From Aminobacter ciceronei (GTDB lineage: Bacteria > Pseudomonadota > Alphaproteobacteria > Rhizobiales > Rhizobiaceae): a DNA stretch of 64,000 bases. Each line of letters begins with the position of its first letter. Position 1 is the stretch's first letter. This document shows positions 30,698 through 39,779 of this stretch, piece after piece. A program made the translations under genes and the position numbers. The stretch covers positions 62,001-126,000 of the forward strand of contig NZ_JACJHY010000008.1 of the NCBI RefSeq assembly GCF_014138625.1, written 5' to 3'. Below the pieces are notes generated by a model. That model made no database searches, was not told where the DNA came from, and saw nothing but the letters and a program-made list of their open reading frames with translations.

Positions 30698-31719
30698 AAA
30701 CCTTCTATGCCGAGGAGCAGAGGCGGCACGACCCCAAGGCGTTCCTGTCGACGGGAATGCAAAAGCCCAATCCGGAACAGCCCGAACGCGTCGAGCGCCT
30801 GCTGGCGGGCTCCCGGGCGGCCGGCTCGACGATCCATCGCCCGGCCAGCTACGGCCTCACCCCGATCGCTGCGGTCCACACGCCCGAATACATCGAGTTC
30901 CTCACCCACATCTTCGAGCGCTGGCAGCGCATGGAGGGCGCTTCCGCCGAGGTCATTCCCAACGTCCATCCTTTTGCCCGCAACGGCAGCTACCCAGCGG
31001 GTGCGGCCGGCCAGGCCGGTTACCACATGGCCGACACCGCCTGCCCGATCTCGGCAGAGACCTTCGACAGCGCCTGCTGGAGCGCATGGAGTGCCGTCGC
31101 CGCCACAGAGGCTGTGATGTCGGGTGAACCGGCGGCCTACGCGCTGTGCCGCCCGCCCGGCCATCATGCCTTTGCCGACGTCGCCGGCGGCTTCTGCTTC
31201 TTCAACAATTCGGCCATCGCCGCGCAGCGGCTGCGGGCGACCGCCTCGCGCGTCGCCATCCTCGATGTCGACCTTCATCACGGCAACGGCACGCAAGGCA
31301 TCTTTTACGCGAGACCGGACGTGCTGACAGTGTCGCTGCACGCCGATCCGAGCCGCTTCTACCCGTTCTTCTGGGGCCATGCCGACGAGCGCGGCGAGGC
31401 TACCGGTCTCGGCTACAACCTCAACCTGCCCTTGGCGCGCAAGTCGGGCGATACCGAGTTCCTGGAGGCGCTCGGCCACGCCATCAGCCGCATCCGGGCC
31501 TTTACGCCCGACGCGCTTGTCGTGGCACTCGGGCTCGATGCCTTCGAAGGCGACCCGTTCGGCGGCTTGTCGGTGACGACATCGGGCTTTGCGCGCATCG
31601 CCGAGGCGATTGCCCAGCTAAGGTTGCCGACTGTCATCGTCCAGGAGGGCGGCTATCTCTGTGACGCGCTCGGCGACAACCTGACCGCCTTCCTCACCGG
31701 TTTTTCCGGCGCGAACTAG
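30694..31719 (+). CDS. histone deacetylase/acetylpolyamine amidohydrolase family protein
   Basis: 341 aa zinc amidohydrolase. Active-site motifs of the class: RPPGHHAF (tandem His), GGFCFFNNSAIAA, DVDLHHGNGTQGIF (metal Asp/His) and the late VVALGLDAFEGDPFGGLSVT and VQEGGY blocks. The overall pattern is nearer to bacterial acetylpolyamine amidohydrolases than to AcuC. Probably removes acetyl groups from polyamines or related amines in the cytosol. Start overlaps the upstream GNAT stop. Ends flush against the convergent HdeD-like gene, with no intervening base. Confidence 0.92.
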   Translation: MKTFYAEEQRRHDPKAFLSTGMQKPNPEQPERVERLLAGSRAAGSTIHRPASYGLTPIAAVHTPEYIEFLTHIFERWQRMEGASAEVIPNVHPFARNGSYPAGAAGQAGYHMADTACPISAETFDSACWSAWSAVAATEAVMSGEPAAYALCRPPGHHAFADVAGGFCFFNNSAIAAQRLRATASRVAILDVDLHHGNGTQGIFYARPDVLTVSLHADPSRFYPFFWGHADERGEATGLGYNLNLPLARKSGDTEFLEALGHAISRIRAFTPDALVVALGLDAFEGDPFGGLSVTTSGFARIAEAIAQLRLPTVIVQEGGYLCDALGDNLTAFLTGFSGAN

Positions 31720-32271
31720 TTAGCGCGCCGCGCGAATGCTCCAGGCGCGGTAGAACAACAGCAGCGCATAGGCGAGCATCAGGATCATGGCGATGCGCAG
31801 CAGCGTTTCAGCGCTTGAAAGCGGCACGAACATCAGCGCCAGGCCAAAGGCGGCATAGACCGCGCCGCCGACAAGTGTCGGCCACAGCCGCGTCTGCCGC
31901 TCGCTATCGAGAAAGCTCGACGCCATCTCGATCAGGCCGACGAGCAGCGCCAGCAGGCCGACGATCCATGTCAGCGCCGACAAGGTGAACACGCTGGTCA
32001 ACAGGCCGCTGGCGACGACGATCGCGCCCGCGGCGATCGACAACAGGTTGCGGACCAGCCCGAGCGTCTGGCCGGTCGTGCGTGGCGGCGAGCGGTCGAG
32101 CGTCACCAGGCCCAAAATGCCGTCGACGAGCAACAGCCCGCCGCCGACCAGCACCAGCAATTGCACCGCCTGGGACGGATAGAAGAAGGCGACCAATGCC
32201 GCCGCCGCGATCAGAACTCCCCGCAACGCCGTCAGCGTCGCGTCGAACCGCTTGGTCTTGCCGTCGGCCAT
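31720..32271 (-). CDS. HdeD-like (DUF308) membrane protein
   Basis: 183 aa with six hydrophobic segments arranged as three pairs, the GILAxxxG-type repeats of the HdeD/DUF308 family (LLVDGILGLVTL, GLIEMASSFLDSERQ, LLFYRAWSIRAAR at the end). HdeD helps acid tolerance in E. coli, but most homologues are uncharacterised. The ATG giving MADGKTKRF is preferred; the frame extends 58 codons upstream without similarity. Convergent with the deacetylase and divergent from the GGDEF-EAL gene. Confidence 0.87.
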   Translation of the reverse strand: MADGKTKRFDATLTALRGVLIAAAALVAFFYPSQAVQLLVLVGGGLLLVDGILGLVTLDRSPPRTTGQTLGLVRNLLSIAAGAIVVASGLLTSVFTLSALTWIVGLLALLVGLIEMASSFLDSERQTRLWPTLVGGAVYAAFGLALMFVPLSSAETLLRIAMILMLAYALLLFYRAWSIRAAR

Positions 32272-32508
32272 GCCCTGCTCCTGCTTAGACTGAGACAACC
32301 ATTTGTCGAAGAAATGCGCGCGGTTCGCAACCGTGATGCTGTGATAGCCTTCCCGCGGCGGACAGCTCGCGGGCAGCGCGTACACCGCGACCAGATGCGC
32401 GTACCGCGTGAATAAAAGCCTGCTTAGATTAGGAATTTCTTTCATCTTTCGGGAGGAGACTTAGCCACGGCCTGACCAGACAGTCTTGGCGGGCATGGGG
32501 GCGTGGCA

Positions 32509-34575
32509 ATGTTCAAGGTCATTTCCTGTCTTGCTTACGAGCATGACTATTCGTTCGTCGTGGTCGCCGCGATCGTCTGTATTGCCGGCGCGGCCATGAC
32601 TATTCGGCTTTTCGAGCGTGCCTCTCGTCTCTCGGCCAGTGCCCGCTCCTCTTGGATCATGCTTTCCGGCATCGCCTGCGGTGCCGCGATCTGGACCACA
32701 CATTTCGTTGCCATGCTTGGCTTCCAACTGCCGTTCGAGGCAGCCTTCGACCCGCTTCTGACCATCGCCTCGCTGCTCATCGCCATCGCCTTCACCGCCG
32801 CCGGACTGCATCTTTCAGCGAGCCCGCCCAATGGACTGCCGGTCGAGACGGGCGGCGCGGTGATCGGCGCGGGTGTGGTTGCCATGCATTTCACCGGCAT
32901 GCGCGGCTTCGAGATCGCCGGCCGCATCGAGTGGGATGCCGGTCTCGTCGAGGCCTCGATCCTGTTTGCCGTAGCCTTCGGCGCACTCGCCATGCATCTG
33001 GCGGCGCGGCAGCGCATTCGCTACGCCAAGCCGCTCTCGGTGCTGGCTCTCGTGCTTGCCATCTGCGCCATGCATTTCACTGCCATGGGCGCTGCCACCA
33101 TTGTGCCCGATCCGTCGGTTCCGGTGCCGACAAAGGTGTTGTCGAGCGAATTCCTCGCCGTTCTGGTGCTCGCCACCATGGCGATCATCGCTGGGCTGAC
33201 GCTTTACGTGATGGACGCCAAGTCGCAGCGCGAACTGGTCGACAGCTTCCGCCATGCCGCCCAGCACGACCCGCTGACCGGCCTGCCCAATCGCGCCTTC
33301 CTGTCCGACAACCTGCCCGGCATGCTCAAGCGCAGTGCTGCCGCCGGCAAGGAAGCCGCTGTCATTGTGGTCGACCTCGACCGCTTCAAGGAGATCAACG
33401 ACGTCCACGGCCACCACGCTGGTGACCTGCTGTTGCAGACGGTGGCCAACCGGCTGAAGATCCTGACCGGCCCCGGTGAACTGGTGGCGCGCGTCGGCGG
33501 CGACGAGTTCATCGCCGTCAAGCAGGACATTTCGAGCAAGGAAGAAGTCGATCGCTTCGTCATCAGGCTGATTTCCGGTGTGCTCGACCCGATCCAGAAC
33601 AAGTCCAAGACGTTGTCCGTCGGCGCCAGCATCGGCATCAGCCTGTTCCCGCACCACGCCAGCGACGCCGACGAGCTGATCGGCGCGGCCGACCTTGCCA
33701 TGTACCGCGCCAAACGCGCCGTAACAGACAAGGTCTGCTACTACGACCGCTCGATGGACGAGGGCCGGCGCGAGCGCAGCGCGCTCGCCATGGAACTGCG
33801 GCACGCACTGGAGCGCGACGAGTTCGAACTCTATTACCAGCCGCAGCTCGACATGAAGACTGGCGAGGTCACCGCCTATGAGGCGCTGCTGCGCTGGCAT
33901 CATCGCGAACGCGGCATCGTTGCGCCGGAAGAATTCATCCCCATCGCCGAGGAGAATGGGTTGATCATCCCGATCGGCGAGTGGGTGCTGAAGACCGCCT
34001 GCGCCGAGGTTGCCGGCTGGCGCAAGCCCTACAAGATCGCCGTCAACATCGCCGCCGCCCAGCTGGTGCAGGCCGACCTGACCAAGGTTGTGCATGAGAC
34101 GCTGCTTTCGACCGGCCTTGCGGCCTCGCGGCTGGAGCTCGAGATCACCGAGGCCAGCATCATCGAGGACCGCGACCGCGCCCTGCACGTGGTGCGCCAG
34201 CTCAAGGCGCTCGGCGTGACCATCGCCATGGATGATTACGGCGTCGGCTATTCCTCGCTGTCGACGCTGCAGATCTTCCCCTTCGACAGGGTCAAGATCG
34301 ACCGCTCCTTCGTCGAGGACGTCAGCAATGACAGCGCAGCCGCAGCGATCGTGAGGGCAACGATCCTGCTCGCCAACGACCTGCGCATCCCGGTTCTGGC
34401 CGAAGGCGTGGAAAAGCGGGAAAGCTTCGAGTTCCTGCGCGCCGAAGGCTGCACCGAGATGCAGGGCTTCCTGTTCGGCCGGCCGTTGCCGCTGTCGGAG
34501 ATTGCAAGCCTCGTCGGTCGCAACGAAGCTCCCGGCAACATGCGCTCGGAGCTCCAGCGGTCGAGCGCTGCCTGA
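32509..34575 (+). CDS. MHYT-GGDEF-EAL cyclic-di-GMP signalling protein
   Basis: 688 aa. N-terminal MHYT sensor domain (residues 1-230) with seven membrane spans and three MHxx-type motifs (TTHFVAM, AMHFTGM, AMHFTAM), proposed to bind copper or a gas. A GGDEF domain follows (about 250-420) with an intact GGDEF in RVGGDEF, then an EAL domain (about 430-680) with YEALLRW, ITEASIIEDRD and the DDYGVGYSSLS metal loop. Both diguanylate cyclase and phosphodiesterase activities are therefore possible. ATG preceded by GGGGG; a GTG two codons upstream is less likely. Membrane protein. Confidence 0.95.
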   Translation: MFKVISCLAYEHDYSFVVVAAIVCIAGAAMTIRLFERASRLSASARSSWIMLSGIACGAAIWTTHFVAMLGFQLPFEAAFDPLLTIASLLIAIAFTAAGLHLSASPPNGLPVETGGAVIGAGVVAMHFTGMRGFEIAGRIEWDAGLVEASILFAVAFGALAMHLAARQRIRYAKPLSVLALVLAICAMHFTAMGAATIVPDPSVPVPTKVLSSEFLAVLVLATMAIIAGLTLYVMDAKSQRELVDSFRHAAQHDPLTGLPNRAFLSDNLPGMLKRSAAAGKEAAVIVVDLDRFKEINDVHGHHAGDLLLQTVANRLKILTGPGELVARVGGDEFIAVKQDISSKEEVDRFVIRLISGVLDPIQNKSKTLSVGASIGISLFPHHASDADELIGAADLAMYRAKRAVTDKVCYYDRSMDEGRRERSALAMELRHALERDEFELYYQPQLDMKTGEVTAYEALLRWHHRERGIVAPEEFIPIAEENGLIIPIGEWVLKTACAEVAGWRKPYKIAVNIAAAQLVQADLTKVVHETLLSTGLAASRLELEITEASIIEDRDRALHVVRQLKALGVTIAMDDYGVGYSSLSTLQIFPFDRVKIDRSFVEDVSNDSAAAAIVRATILLANDLRIPVLAEGVEKRESFEFLRAEGCTEMQGFLFGRPLPLSEIASLVGRNEAPGNMRSELQRSSAA

Positions 34576-34588
34576 AGCCTGTCAGGCC

Positions 34589-35452
34589 TCAGCGCGCTTC
34601 CGGCCGTGGCGTGTAGCCGTCGGACTGGATGACAGGCAGGTGCGTCCAGGCGTCGTTGGCCATGCGCATCCAGGCACCGGCGGCAAGCGCGCCGCCATCG
34701 ACAAGGATCGTCGTGCCCGACACCCAGCCTGACAGCGTGTCCGACGCCAGGAACAGTGCGGCACCCGCCGAGTCCGAACCCTCGCCAAAGCGGCCAATGG
34801 GGAACCAGCGCTTGAGGTGCTCGAGATTTTCCTTGGGCACGCGCGGCGTCGCCACGATCTGCGCCGAATTGGTGGTCTCGGGCGCAATGGCGTTGACGCG
34901 GATGCCATGCTGGCCAAGCTCGACGGCGAGGCTCTGGGTGAAGCCGGTGACCGCTGCCTTGAAGGCCGAATAGACAACCGTCATCGGGATGCCGCGGAAG
35001 GCCTCGATGGTCGAAACGTTGATGATGCTGCCGCCTTGCCCACTTGCCCGCATCAGCGGGATCGCCGCCTTGCTGACATGGAACATGTGCAGCAAGTTGA
35101 CGTGGTAGAGCGCGTTCCATTCGGCCTCGGTCGACTGCTCGAACGGCGTCTTGAAGCCGAGATAGTCGCCGACATTGTTGACCACCACATCGAGCCGGCC
35201 GAAGCTGCCACGCACCGCTTCGACAAGGCGCGCCACGTCATCCGCCTTGCGTACGTCGGCTTCGACGACGAGGTGATCGGGGCCCAGCGTCTCGCGCATC
35301 GATGTCACCCGAACGGGGTCGATCTCGGCGACAGCAACCTTCATGCCGGCGCGCGCAAAGAGTTCGGCCGTGGCGCGGCCGATGCCAGCGCCGCCGCCGG
35401 TTACCAGCGCGACTTTGCCGGCGAGGCCAAGGATGGAGATTTCGTCGGGCAT
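34589..35452 (-). CDS. SDR family oxidoreductase
   Basis: 287 aa classical SDR. TGGGAGIGRATAELFARAG near residue 16-30, NNVG, catalytic Ser in INVSTIEAF, and YSAFK Tyr/Lys. C-terminal SGTTILVDGGALAAGAW is followed by an extra 25-residue tail (MRMANDAWTHLPVIQSDGYTPRP) not usual for SDRs. Its 5' neighbour is an NTF2-like protein and then an NAD-epimerase, all on the same strand with 37 nt and 21 nt gaps, suggesting a small catabolic or degradative operon. Substrate unknown. The longer upstream frame is discounted. Confidence 0.92.
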   Translation of the reverse strand: MPDEISILGLAGKVALVTGGGAGIGRATAELFARAGMKVAVAEIDPVRVTSMRETLGPDHLVVEADVRKADDVARLVEAVRGSFGRLDVVVNNVGDYLGFKTPFEQSTEAEWNALYHVNLLHMFHVSKAAIPLMRASGQGGSIINVSTIEAFRGIPMTVVYSAFKAAVTGFTQSLAVELGQHGIRVNAIAPETTNSAQIVATPRVPKENLEHLKRWFPIGRFGEGSDSAGAALFLASDTLSGWVSGTTILVDGGALAAGAWMRMANDAWTHLPVIQSDGYTPRPEAR

Positions 35453-35489
35453 CTTAGTCTCCGCAGTCGATGGTTCCGGCGCCGGCAGC

Positions 35490-35933
35490 TCAGCTCGCCG
35501 CGTCCTGCGCCTCATATGTGTGGGTGCCGACCACCACCAGCTCGCGGCGCGCAACGCGCCATCCGTCAGGGGTGCGGACGAAGCGATCCTGGTAGCGGAT
35601 GGTCATCTCGTAGCAGAGGTAGCGGCCGGCCGGATCGCGGAAATAGTGTCGTGCGATGCAATATGTCTCGCCTTCGGCACCGCCCTCGACCGGCCTGACC
35701 GCCTGATTGAGCACGGCATGGAAGGTCTTGAGATAGCGGCCGGCGACCATCGCTGGAATGCCGCGCAGTTGGGCGAGACCCTCGAAGGTCCCACGCGGCG
35801 CGATGACCGCGCCATCAGCGGTGAACTGCGCGGCGAGCAGGTCGCCATCGCCAGTGTCGACGGCATAGGCATAGCGCTCCGACACCCGCCGCAGCGCCAC
35901 TTCCATCAGCAGATCCGCCTGATTGTCGGCCAT
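35490..35933 (-). CDS. SnoaL/NTF2-like family protein
   Basis: 147 aa cone-shaped alpha+beta fold. Typical opening ADLLMEVALRRVSERYAYAVDTGDGDLLAAQFTADGAVIAPRGTFEG and closing WRVARRELVVVG of SnoaL_4-type polyketide cyclase/ring hydroxylase beta-like proteins. Such proteins accompany SDRs in degradation of aromatic or steroid-like compounds, but also include binding proteins. Lies between the SDR and the epimerase in one direction. Reaction cannot be assigned. Confidence 0.87.
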   Translation of the reverse strand: MADNQADLLMEVALRRVSERYAYAVDTGDGDLLAAQFTADGAVIAPRGTFEGLAQLRGIPAMVAGRYLKTFHAVLNQAVRPVEGGAEGETYCIARHYFRDPAGRYLCYEMTIRYQDRFVRTPDGWRVARRELVVVGTHTYEAQDAAS

Positions 35934-35954
35934 GACGTCCTCCCCGGAGAAGCG

Positions 35955-36860
35955 CTACCGGCCCGAGACCTGCGCGAAGACCTCGCGCAGCGCCCGCTGC
36001 ACGTCGTTGCGGCGATAGCCGAGCAGCTTGGTCTCCTCGGCCTCAGGCTCGTAGGCGAGGATGTTGCCACGGCCCGGAACGATGAACATGTCGGGCAAAA
36101 GCGGGTGCTCCTCATTGCGCTCCTCGACCCGGTGCGGATTGCCGACGGCGTCGAACAGCGACTGGAAATACTGCTGGAACGTCAGGTTCTCGTCGCCGAC
36201 CAGATAGGCCTTGCCGCTCTCGGCGCGCTGGAAAGCTCCCCAGATGGCTTCCGCCAGCGACTGCACCGACATGTAGTTTGTGCCGCCCGGCGGCGCGAAG
36301 ATCGGCATCTGCGTCTCGCCGCGCGCATAAGCCATCAGCGTCTCGTAGCGCTTGGTCGGCAGACCCTGGACATAGCCGACGATCGACGGCGGGTTGAGCG
36401 TCGAGACGTTGAAGTCGGCGGTCGCAAGCGCACGCACGCCTTCGTCGGCAAGGCTGCGGCCACGCACATAGGCGTTTGTCTCCACCAGGTTCGGCATGAC
36501 CTGGTGATAGTAGCTGCCGATGTGGACGACGCGACGGACGCCGGCCTTGCGCGCCAGCTCGACGAAGGTCGGCACGCCCTCGATCTGCATCTTGGTCCAG
36601 AACTCGTTCTCGTCGACGCCCTTGGGCAGGTGGCGGATGTCGTTGCCGGCGGCAAACAGGATGCCGTCGAATGGCGAGAGGTCGGCAGCCGAGAAATCAC
36701 CCTTGGTGTAGTCGCCATAGATGGTCGGATAGGCCGCCATCGGGGTCGTCTCGGGTGCCGGCTTGCGTGCCGCCAGCACCACTTCGTTGCCTTGAGCCTT
36801 GAGGTAGGCGGCGGTGTGGCCGCCGATCATGCCCGTTCCGCCAATGATGAGGATTTTCAT
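35955..36860 (-). CDS. NAD(P)-dependent epimerase/dehydratase family protein
   Basis: 301 aa extended-SDR/NmrA-like Rossmann protein. N-terminal MKILIIGGTGMIGGHTAAYL, HIGSYYHQVMPN in place of the usual catalytic Tyr-x3-Lys region, and NPPSIVGYVQG. The YxxxK motif is not obvious, so it may act as an NAD(P)-binding reductase or regulator rather than a sugar epimerase. GGGAG sits 7 nt upstream of the chosen ATG. First gene of the three-gene SDR/NTF2/epimerase set, downstream of the copper cluster. Confidence 0.88.
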   Translation of the reverse strand: MKILIIGGTGMIGGHTAAYLKAQGNEVVLAARKPAPETTPMAAYPTIYGDYTKGDFSAADLSPFDGILFAAGNDIRHLPKGVDENEFWTKMQIEGVPTFVELARKAGVRRVVHIGSYYHQVMPNLVETNAYVRGRSLADEGVRALATADFNVSTLNPPSIVGYVQGLPTKRYETLMAYARGETQMPIFAPPGGTNYMSVQSLAEAIWGAFQRAESGKAYLVGDENLTFQQYFQSLFDAVGNPHRVEERNEEHPLLPDMFIVPGRGNILAYEPEAEETKLLGYRRNDVQRALREVFAQVSGR

Positions 36861-36937
36861 GCGCGCGCTCCCGGGCATCTGCAAAAAAGATGGCCGGACG
36901 ATAGGCAGCGTCACGGGTACGGCATCGTCCGTATCGA

Positions 36938-38584
36938 CTACCAGCCGGTGGCAGGACGACTGGCGACCGCGCCGTCCAGAGTGACCACCTGCCCTTCCGC
37001 CATGTCGATGTCGATGGCGACGGCCCATATGCCCGGCGCCGGCAGGTCGAGGCTGTCGATTCGCCAGGTGCCGTCGCCGGGCTTGTAGGCGTCGGCCTTG
37101 ATTTCGGTCGAGCCGGACTGGCTCAGCCGCAGCACGACGCCGCGCGCATCGAGCGGGCCGAAATCGCCAGTCATCACCATGATCGAGGCGCTGACGGCGC
37201 CGGCATGGCCGGGGCTGAGGGCAAAGTCGGCCATGGCCACCGGCGTATGGATGTGAATTGCTGCAGGCTCCGCCGCCTCGACGGCCAGAACGCGCGGTGG
37301 CGGCGTGAAGCGGAAGCCGGCAACGAGACCGAGGATCGCGACCATCAGCAGCGTCTCGACCAGGATGCTGCGCACCAGCAGGCGCTGTGCCCCACGCTGC
37401 TCGGCCAAGGCCGGTTTCGTCAGCTGCCAACGGTTGAAACCGGCGAGCGCAAGCAGGGCGAAAGCCAGCACCAGCTTCGCCGACAGCAGCAGCCCGTATC
37501 CGGTATGCCAGAGCGCGGGAACTGCCTCGACCTGGATGACTGTCAGCACGAGACCGGCGGCGACCAACGCCGCAACCACATAGGGAATGGCCACCGAAAA
37601 CCGTCGCAGCGCCAGCTCGGCGCTTTCTCCACCTTCGCGCCAGCAAAAGGCCAGCGGCAGCAACGCCCCGGCCCAGAAGGCGATGCCGGTCCCATGGACA
37701 AACACCATCGGACGCGTCAGCCATTGCGGGGTTGCGGCACTGGCATGGCCGCTCGCGGCCAAGGCGGTGCCGACGCCGACGAGGCCGGCAAGCGACAGCC
37801 AACGGGCCAGGCTGGCATCGCTGGCGAGTGCCAGCAGCGCCAGCGACAGGGCGATGAAGGCGATAGCCGCGGTGAAGGCATAGCTGGTCGCAGCCGCCGC
37901 CTGCCAGCCCATGCCCTGACCGAACAATGCGAGCGGCGCGCCGAGCGCATCGAGCCCTTGCAGCCCGAAGGAGACGGGTGCTGCGACAAGGCCCGCAACG
38001 AGCAGCGCGCCGATGACACCGACACCGGAGTGCTTGCCGGGCATGAGCCAGGCGAGCGCGAATGCGCCACCGACGCCAAGGAACAGGCCGAGATAGAGCA
38101 CCAGCTTGGCGCTCCAGATGGCAAGTCGCAGCGACGTGTCGTTCAGCTCAGGTGCAGCGGGAGGCGTGACACTCGGATTGCCGACCGAAAAGGACAACAC
38201 GCCCGCCACAGGGTGCCCGTCGGAAGAGACGACGCGCCAGGACAAAAGGTAGGTGCCTTCGGCCTTCCAGCCCGGCCAGGCAATCGCCAGGTCGGCGCCA
38301 TTTGCCTTGGCTGTCAGGCGCTTTTTGGTGCCGTCGGGCCCAATCAGCTCGGTGACCAGCGGCGCCACAGTCTCGCTGAAACCGAGCAAGAGTTCGGCGG
38401 GGGCTGCCTGCACCACCGCACCTTCGACAGGCGTCGAGCGCAGCAACGAGGCATGAGCACGTGCGACCGACGTCGTGCCCAGAAAGGCACTGGCGGCCAT
38501 GATCAGGCCGCACAGGAAAACGAGCAGGCGCGCGCCGTCGCCAACAATGCCGCCCCCGGTCAGGCAAGGAAAGCGCGCGCCCAT
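36938..38584 (-). CDS. copper resistance CopC-CopD fusion protein
   Basis: 548 aa. Signal peptide, then a CopC domain (about residues 42-135) beginning at AHASLLRSTPVEGAVV (the N-terminal His ligand after processing) and including SSDGHPVAGVLSF with Cu-binding His. A CopD membrane domain (about 150-420, eight spans) has MVFVHGTGIAFWAGALLPL and ALWHTGYGLLLSAKLVLAF. The C-terminus (about 450-548) is a YtkA/FixH-like beta domain (ADFALSPGHAGAVSASIMV). Fusions of this type import or handle copper across the inner membrane. Next to a PCu(A)C chaperone. Confidence 0.93.
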   Translation of the reverse strand: MGARFPCLTGGGIVGDGARLLVFLCGLIMAASAFLGTTSVARAHASLLRSTPVEGAVVQAAPAELLLGFSETVAPLVTELIGPDGTKKRLTAKANGADLAIAWPGWKAEGTYLLSWRVVSSDGHPVAGVLSFSVGNPSVTPPAAPELNDTSLRLAIWSAKLVLYLGLFLGVGGAFALAWLMPGKHSGVGVIGALLVAGLVAAPVSFGLQGLDALGAPLALFGQGMGWQAAAATSYAFTAAIAFIALSLALLALASDASLARWLSLAGLVGVGTALAASGHASAATPQWLTRPMVFVHGTGIAFWAGALLPLAFCWREGGESAELALRRFSVAIPYVVAALVAAGLVLTVIQVEAVPALWHTGYGLLLSAKLVLAFALLALAGFNRWQLTKPALAEQRGAQRLLVRSILVETLLMVAILGLVAGFRFTPPPRVLAVEAAEPAAIHIHTPVAMADFALSPGHAGAVSASIMVMTGDFGPLDARGVVLRLSQSGSTEIKADAYKPGDGTWRIDSLDLPAPGIWAVAIDIDMAEGQVVTLDGAVASRPATGW

Positions 38585-38588
38585 GATG

Positions 38589-39119
38589 TCAGTGGCCCGA
38601 ATGGTCCTGGCTCTGGCCGCCGATCTTGTCGGCCTGGAACTCGACGGTCACCGTACCGGCCTTTTCGAAGGTCAACGTGCCGGAGAACTTGTCTCCTTCC
38701 TTGACCTGCGCCTTCAGGCCGATGAACATGATGTGGTAGGCGCCCGGCTTGAGCGCGACCTCGCCGCCGGCCGGGATTTCGAGGCCGTCGGTAATCTGGC
38801 GCATCTTCATCACGCCTTTGGCGTCTACCGCCATCTCGTGAATCTCGGCCTTTTCGGAAACGTCGGACTGGATCGAAACCAGGCGGTCGGCCTGGCTGCC
38901 GTTGTTCGTGATGGTCAAATAACCGGCAGCGACCTTGGCGCCGGCCGGCGTAGCGCGCGACCAGGGGTGGCCGATCTCGAGATCGCCCGCCTTGAAGCCA
39001 TGGGCGAGCATCTGCTGGGTCGAAGCGAAGAGCAGCAGCAGCGCAAAGACGGCGATGCCGATACGCTCCTCGAAGCTGCGGAAAAGCGGGCGCGAAAAGG
39101 CGCGAGCGGAACGGGTCAT
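38589..39119 (-). CDS. periplasmic copper chaperone PCu(A)C
   Basis: 176 aa. Signal peptide to MLAHG, then the PCu(A)C domain with the metal-binding set H94-E-M96, M106, H129-x-M131 (HEM...MKM...HIM), plus a His-rich tail ending QDHSGH. Delivers Cu(I) to the cytochrome oxidase Cu sites and buffers periplasmic copper. 4 nt upstream of the CopC-CopD fusion on the same strand, so co-expressed with it. The ATG giving MTRSARAF is preferred; an upstream extension is likely artefactual. Confidence 0.93.
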   Translation of the reverse strand: MTRSARAFSRPLFRSFEERIGIAVFALLLLFASTQQMLAHGFKAGDLEIGHPWSRATPAGAKVAAGYLTITNNGSQADRLVSIQSDVSEKAEIHEMAVDAKGVMKMRQITDGLEIPAGGEVALKPGAYHIMFIGLKAQVKEGDKFSGTLTFEKAGTVTVEFQADKIGGQSQDHSGH

Positions 39120-39212
39120 GGAAAACTCCGGATGTCTAAGGCGCCGGCACATGCGGCGCAGGGTCTGTCGAGATATGCGAATTCGTCCGGCTGCAGCTAT
39201 GCGGCAGCCGTC

Positions 39213-39593
39213 TCAGACCAGTGGTGGCGGCGCGCGCGGATTTCCGGGGTCGTGCTCCGGCGCTGTCGCCGCATCGGGTCTGAGCGCCAGAAAGACGGTC
39301 TTTGTCTCGATCTGGCGCCCGAGCAGAAGACCAGCGCCATCGGGCGGCATCACCGCGAGCGGCGAGACCATGTTGCAGCCAAGCGTGCAACACGCGGTCA
39401 AGGCAGGATGTTCGCTCTTGGCCGGTGCGGTGTGGCCGCTTGCCGAGGTGATGCAGAGCGGGTTGCCGAAAATGTCGAGCGGCGGCGTGCCCTGGCCGAG
39501 CGCCACGGCACCCGCCACCGTCTGCAGGACGAGCATCAGCGCCGCGACATGCGCGACCCCGAACCCAAATCCCTTGCGGCGAAATCCGACCAA
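39213..39593 (-). CDS. DUF2946 family putative secreted protein
   Basis: 126 aa if started at the TTG giving VGFRRKGFGFGVAHVAALM (AAAAGG about 9 nt upstream); a longer ATG start at 39710 is possible. A hydrophobic signal-like stretch is followed by DIFGNPLCITSASGH and LTACCTLGCNMV, giving clustered Cys/His/Met residues that could bind metal. DUF2946 genes often sit beside PCu(A)C and copper transporters, as here. Function unproven; start uncertain. Confidence 0.65.
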   Translation of the reverse strand: MVGFRRKGFGFGVAHVAALMLVLQTVAGAVALGQGTPPLDIFGNPLCITSASGHTAPAKSEHPALTACCTLGCNMVSPLAVMPPDGAGLLLGRQIETKTVFLALRPDAATAPEHDPGNPRAPPPLV

Positions 39594-39779
39594 GCGTCGC
39601 GACCTTTTCTTTTCGGGGCCACTGATAGCATCGATGGCACGAAAGCGAAAATGGACCACGCTGCGACAAATTCTTTGTTCGAGCGAACGCCCGTCTCTCC
39701 CGTCGGCCATCGTCGCATCGGACGATGGCCTTCATTGCCATCACCGGTACGACTTGCAGTCGAGCGCGGGAGAATACGC

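Noticed and set aside
35343-37088. 581-aa plus-strand open frame
   Set aside because: Antisense of the SDR, NTF2-like and epimerase genes; no domain.
38475-39779. Plus-strand frame extending the thioesterase-like gene upstream to 749 aa
   Set aside because: The extension runs antisense through copper-cluster genes; only the portion from 39780 shows family similarity.
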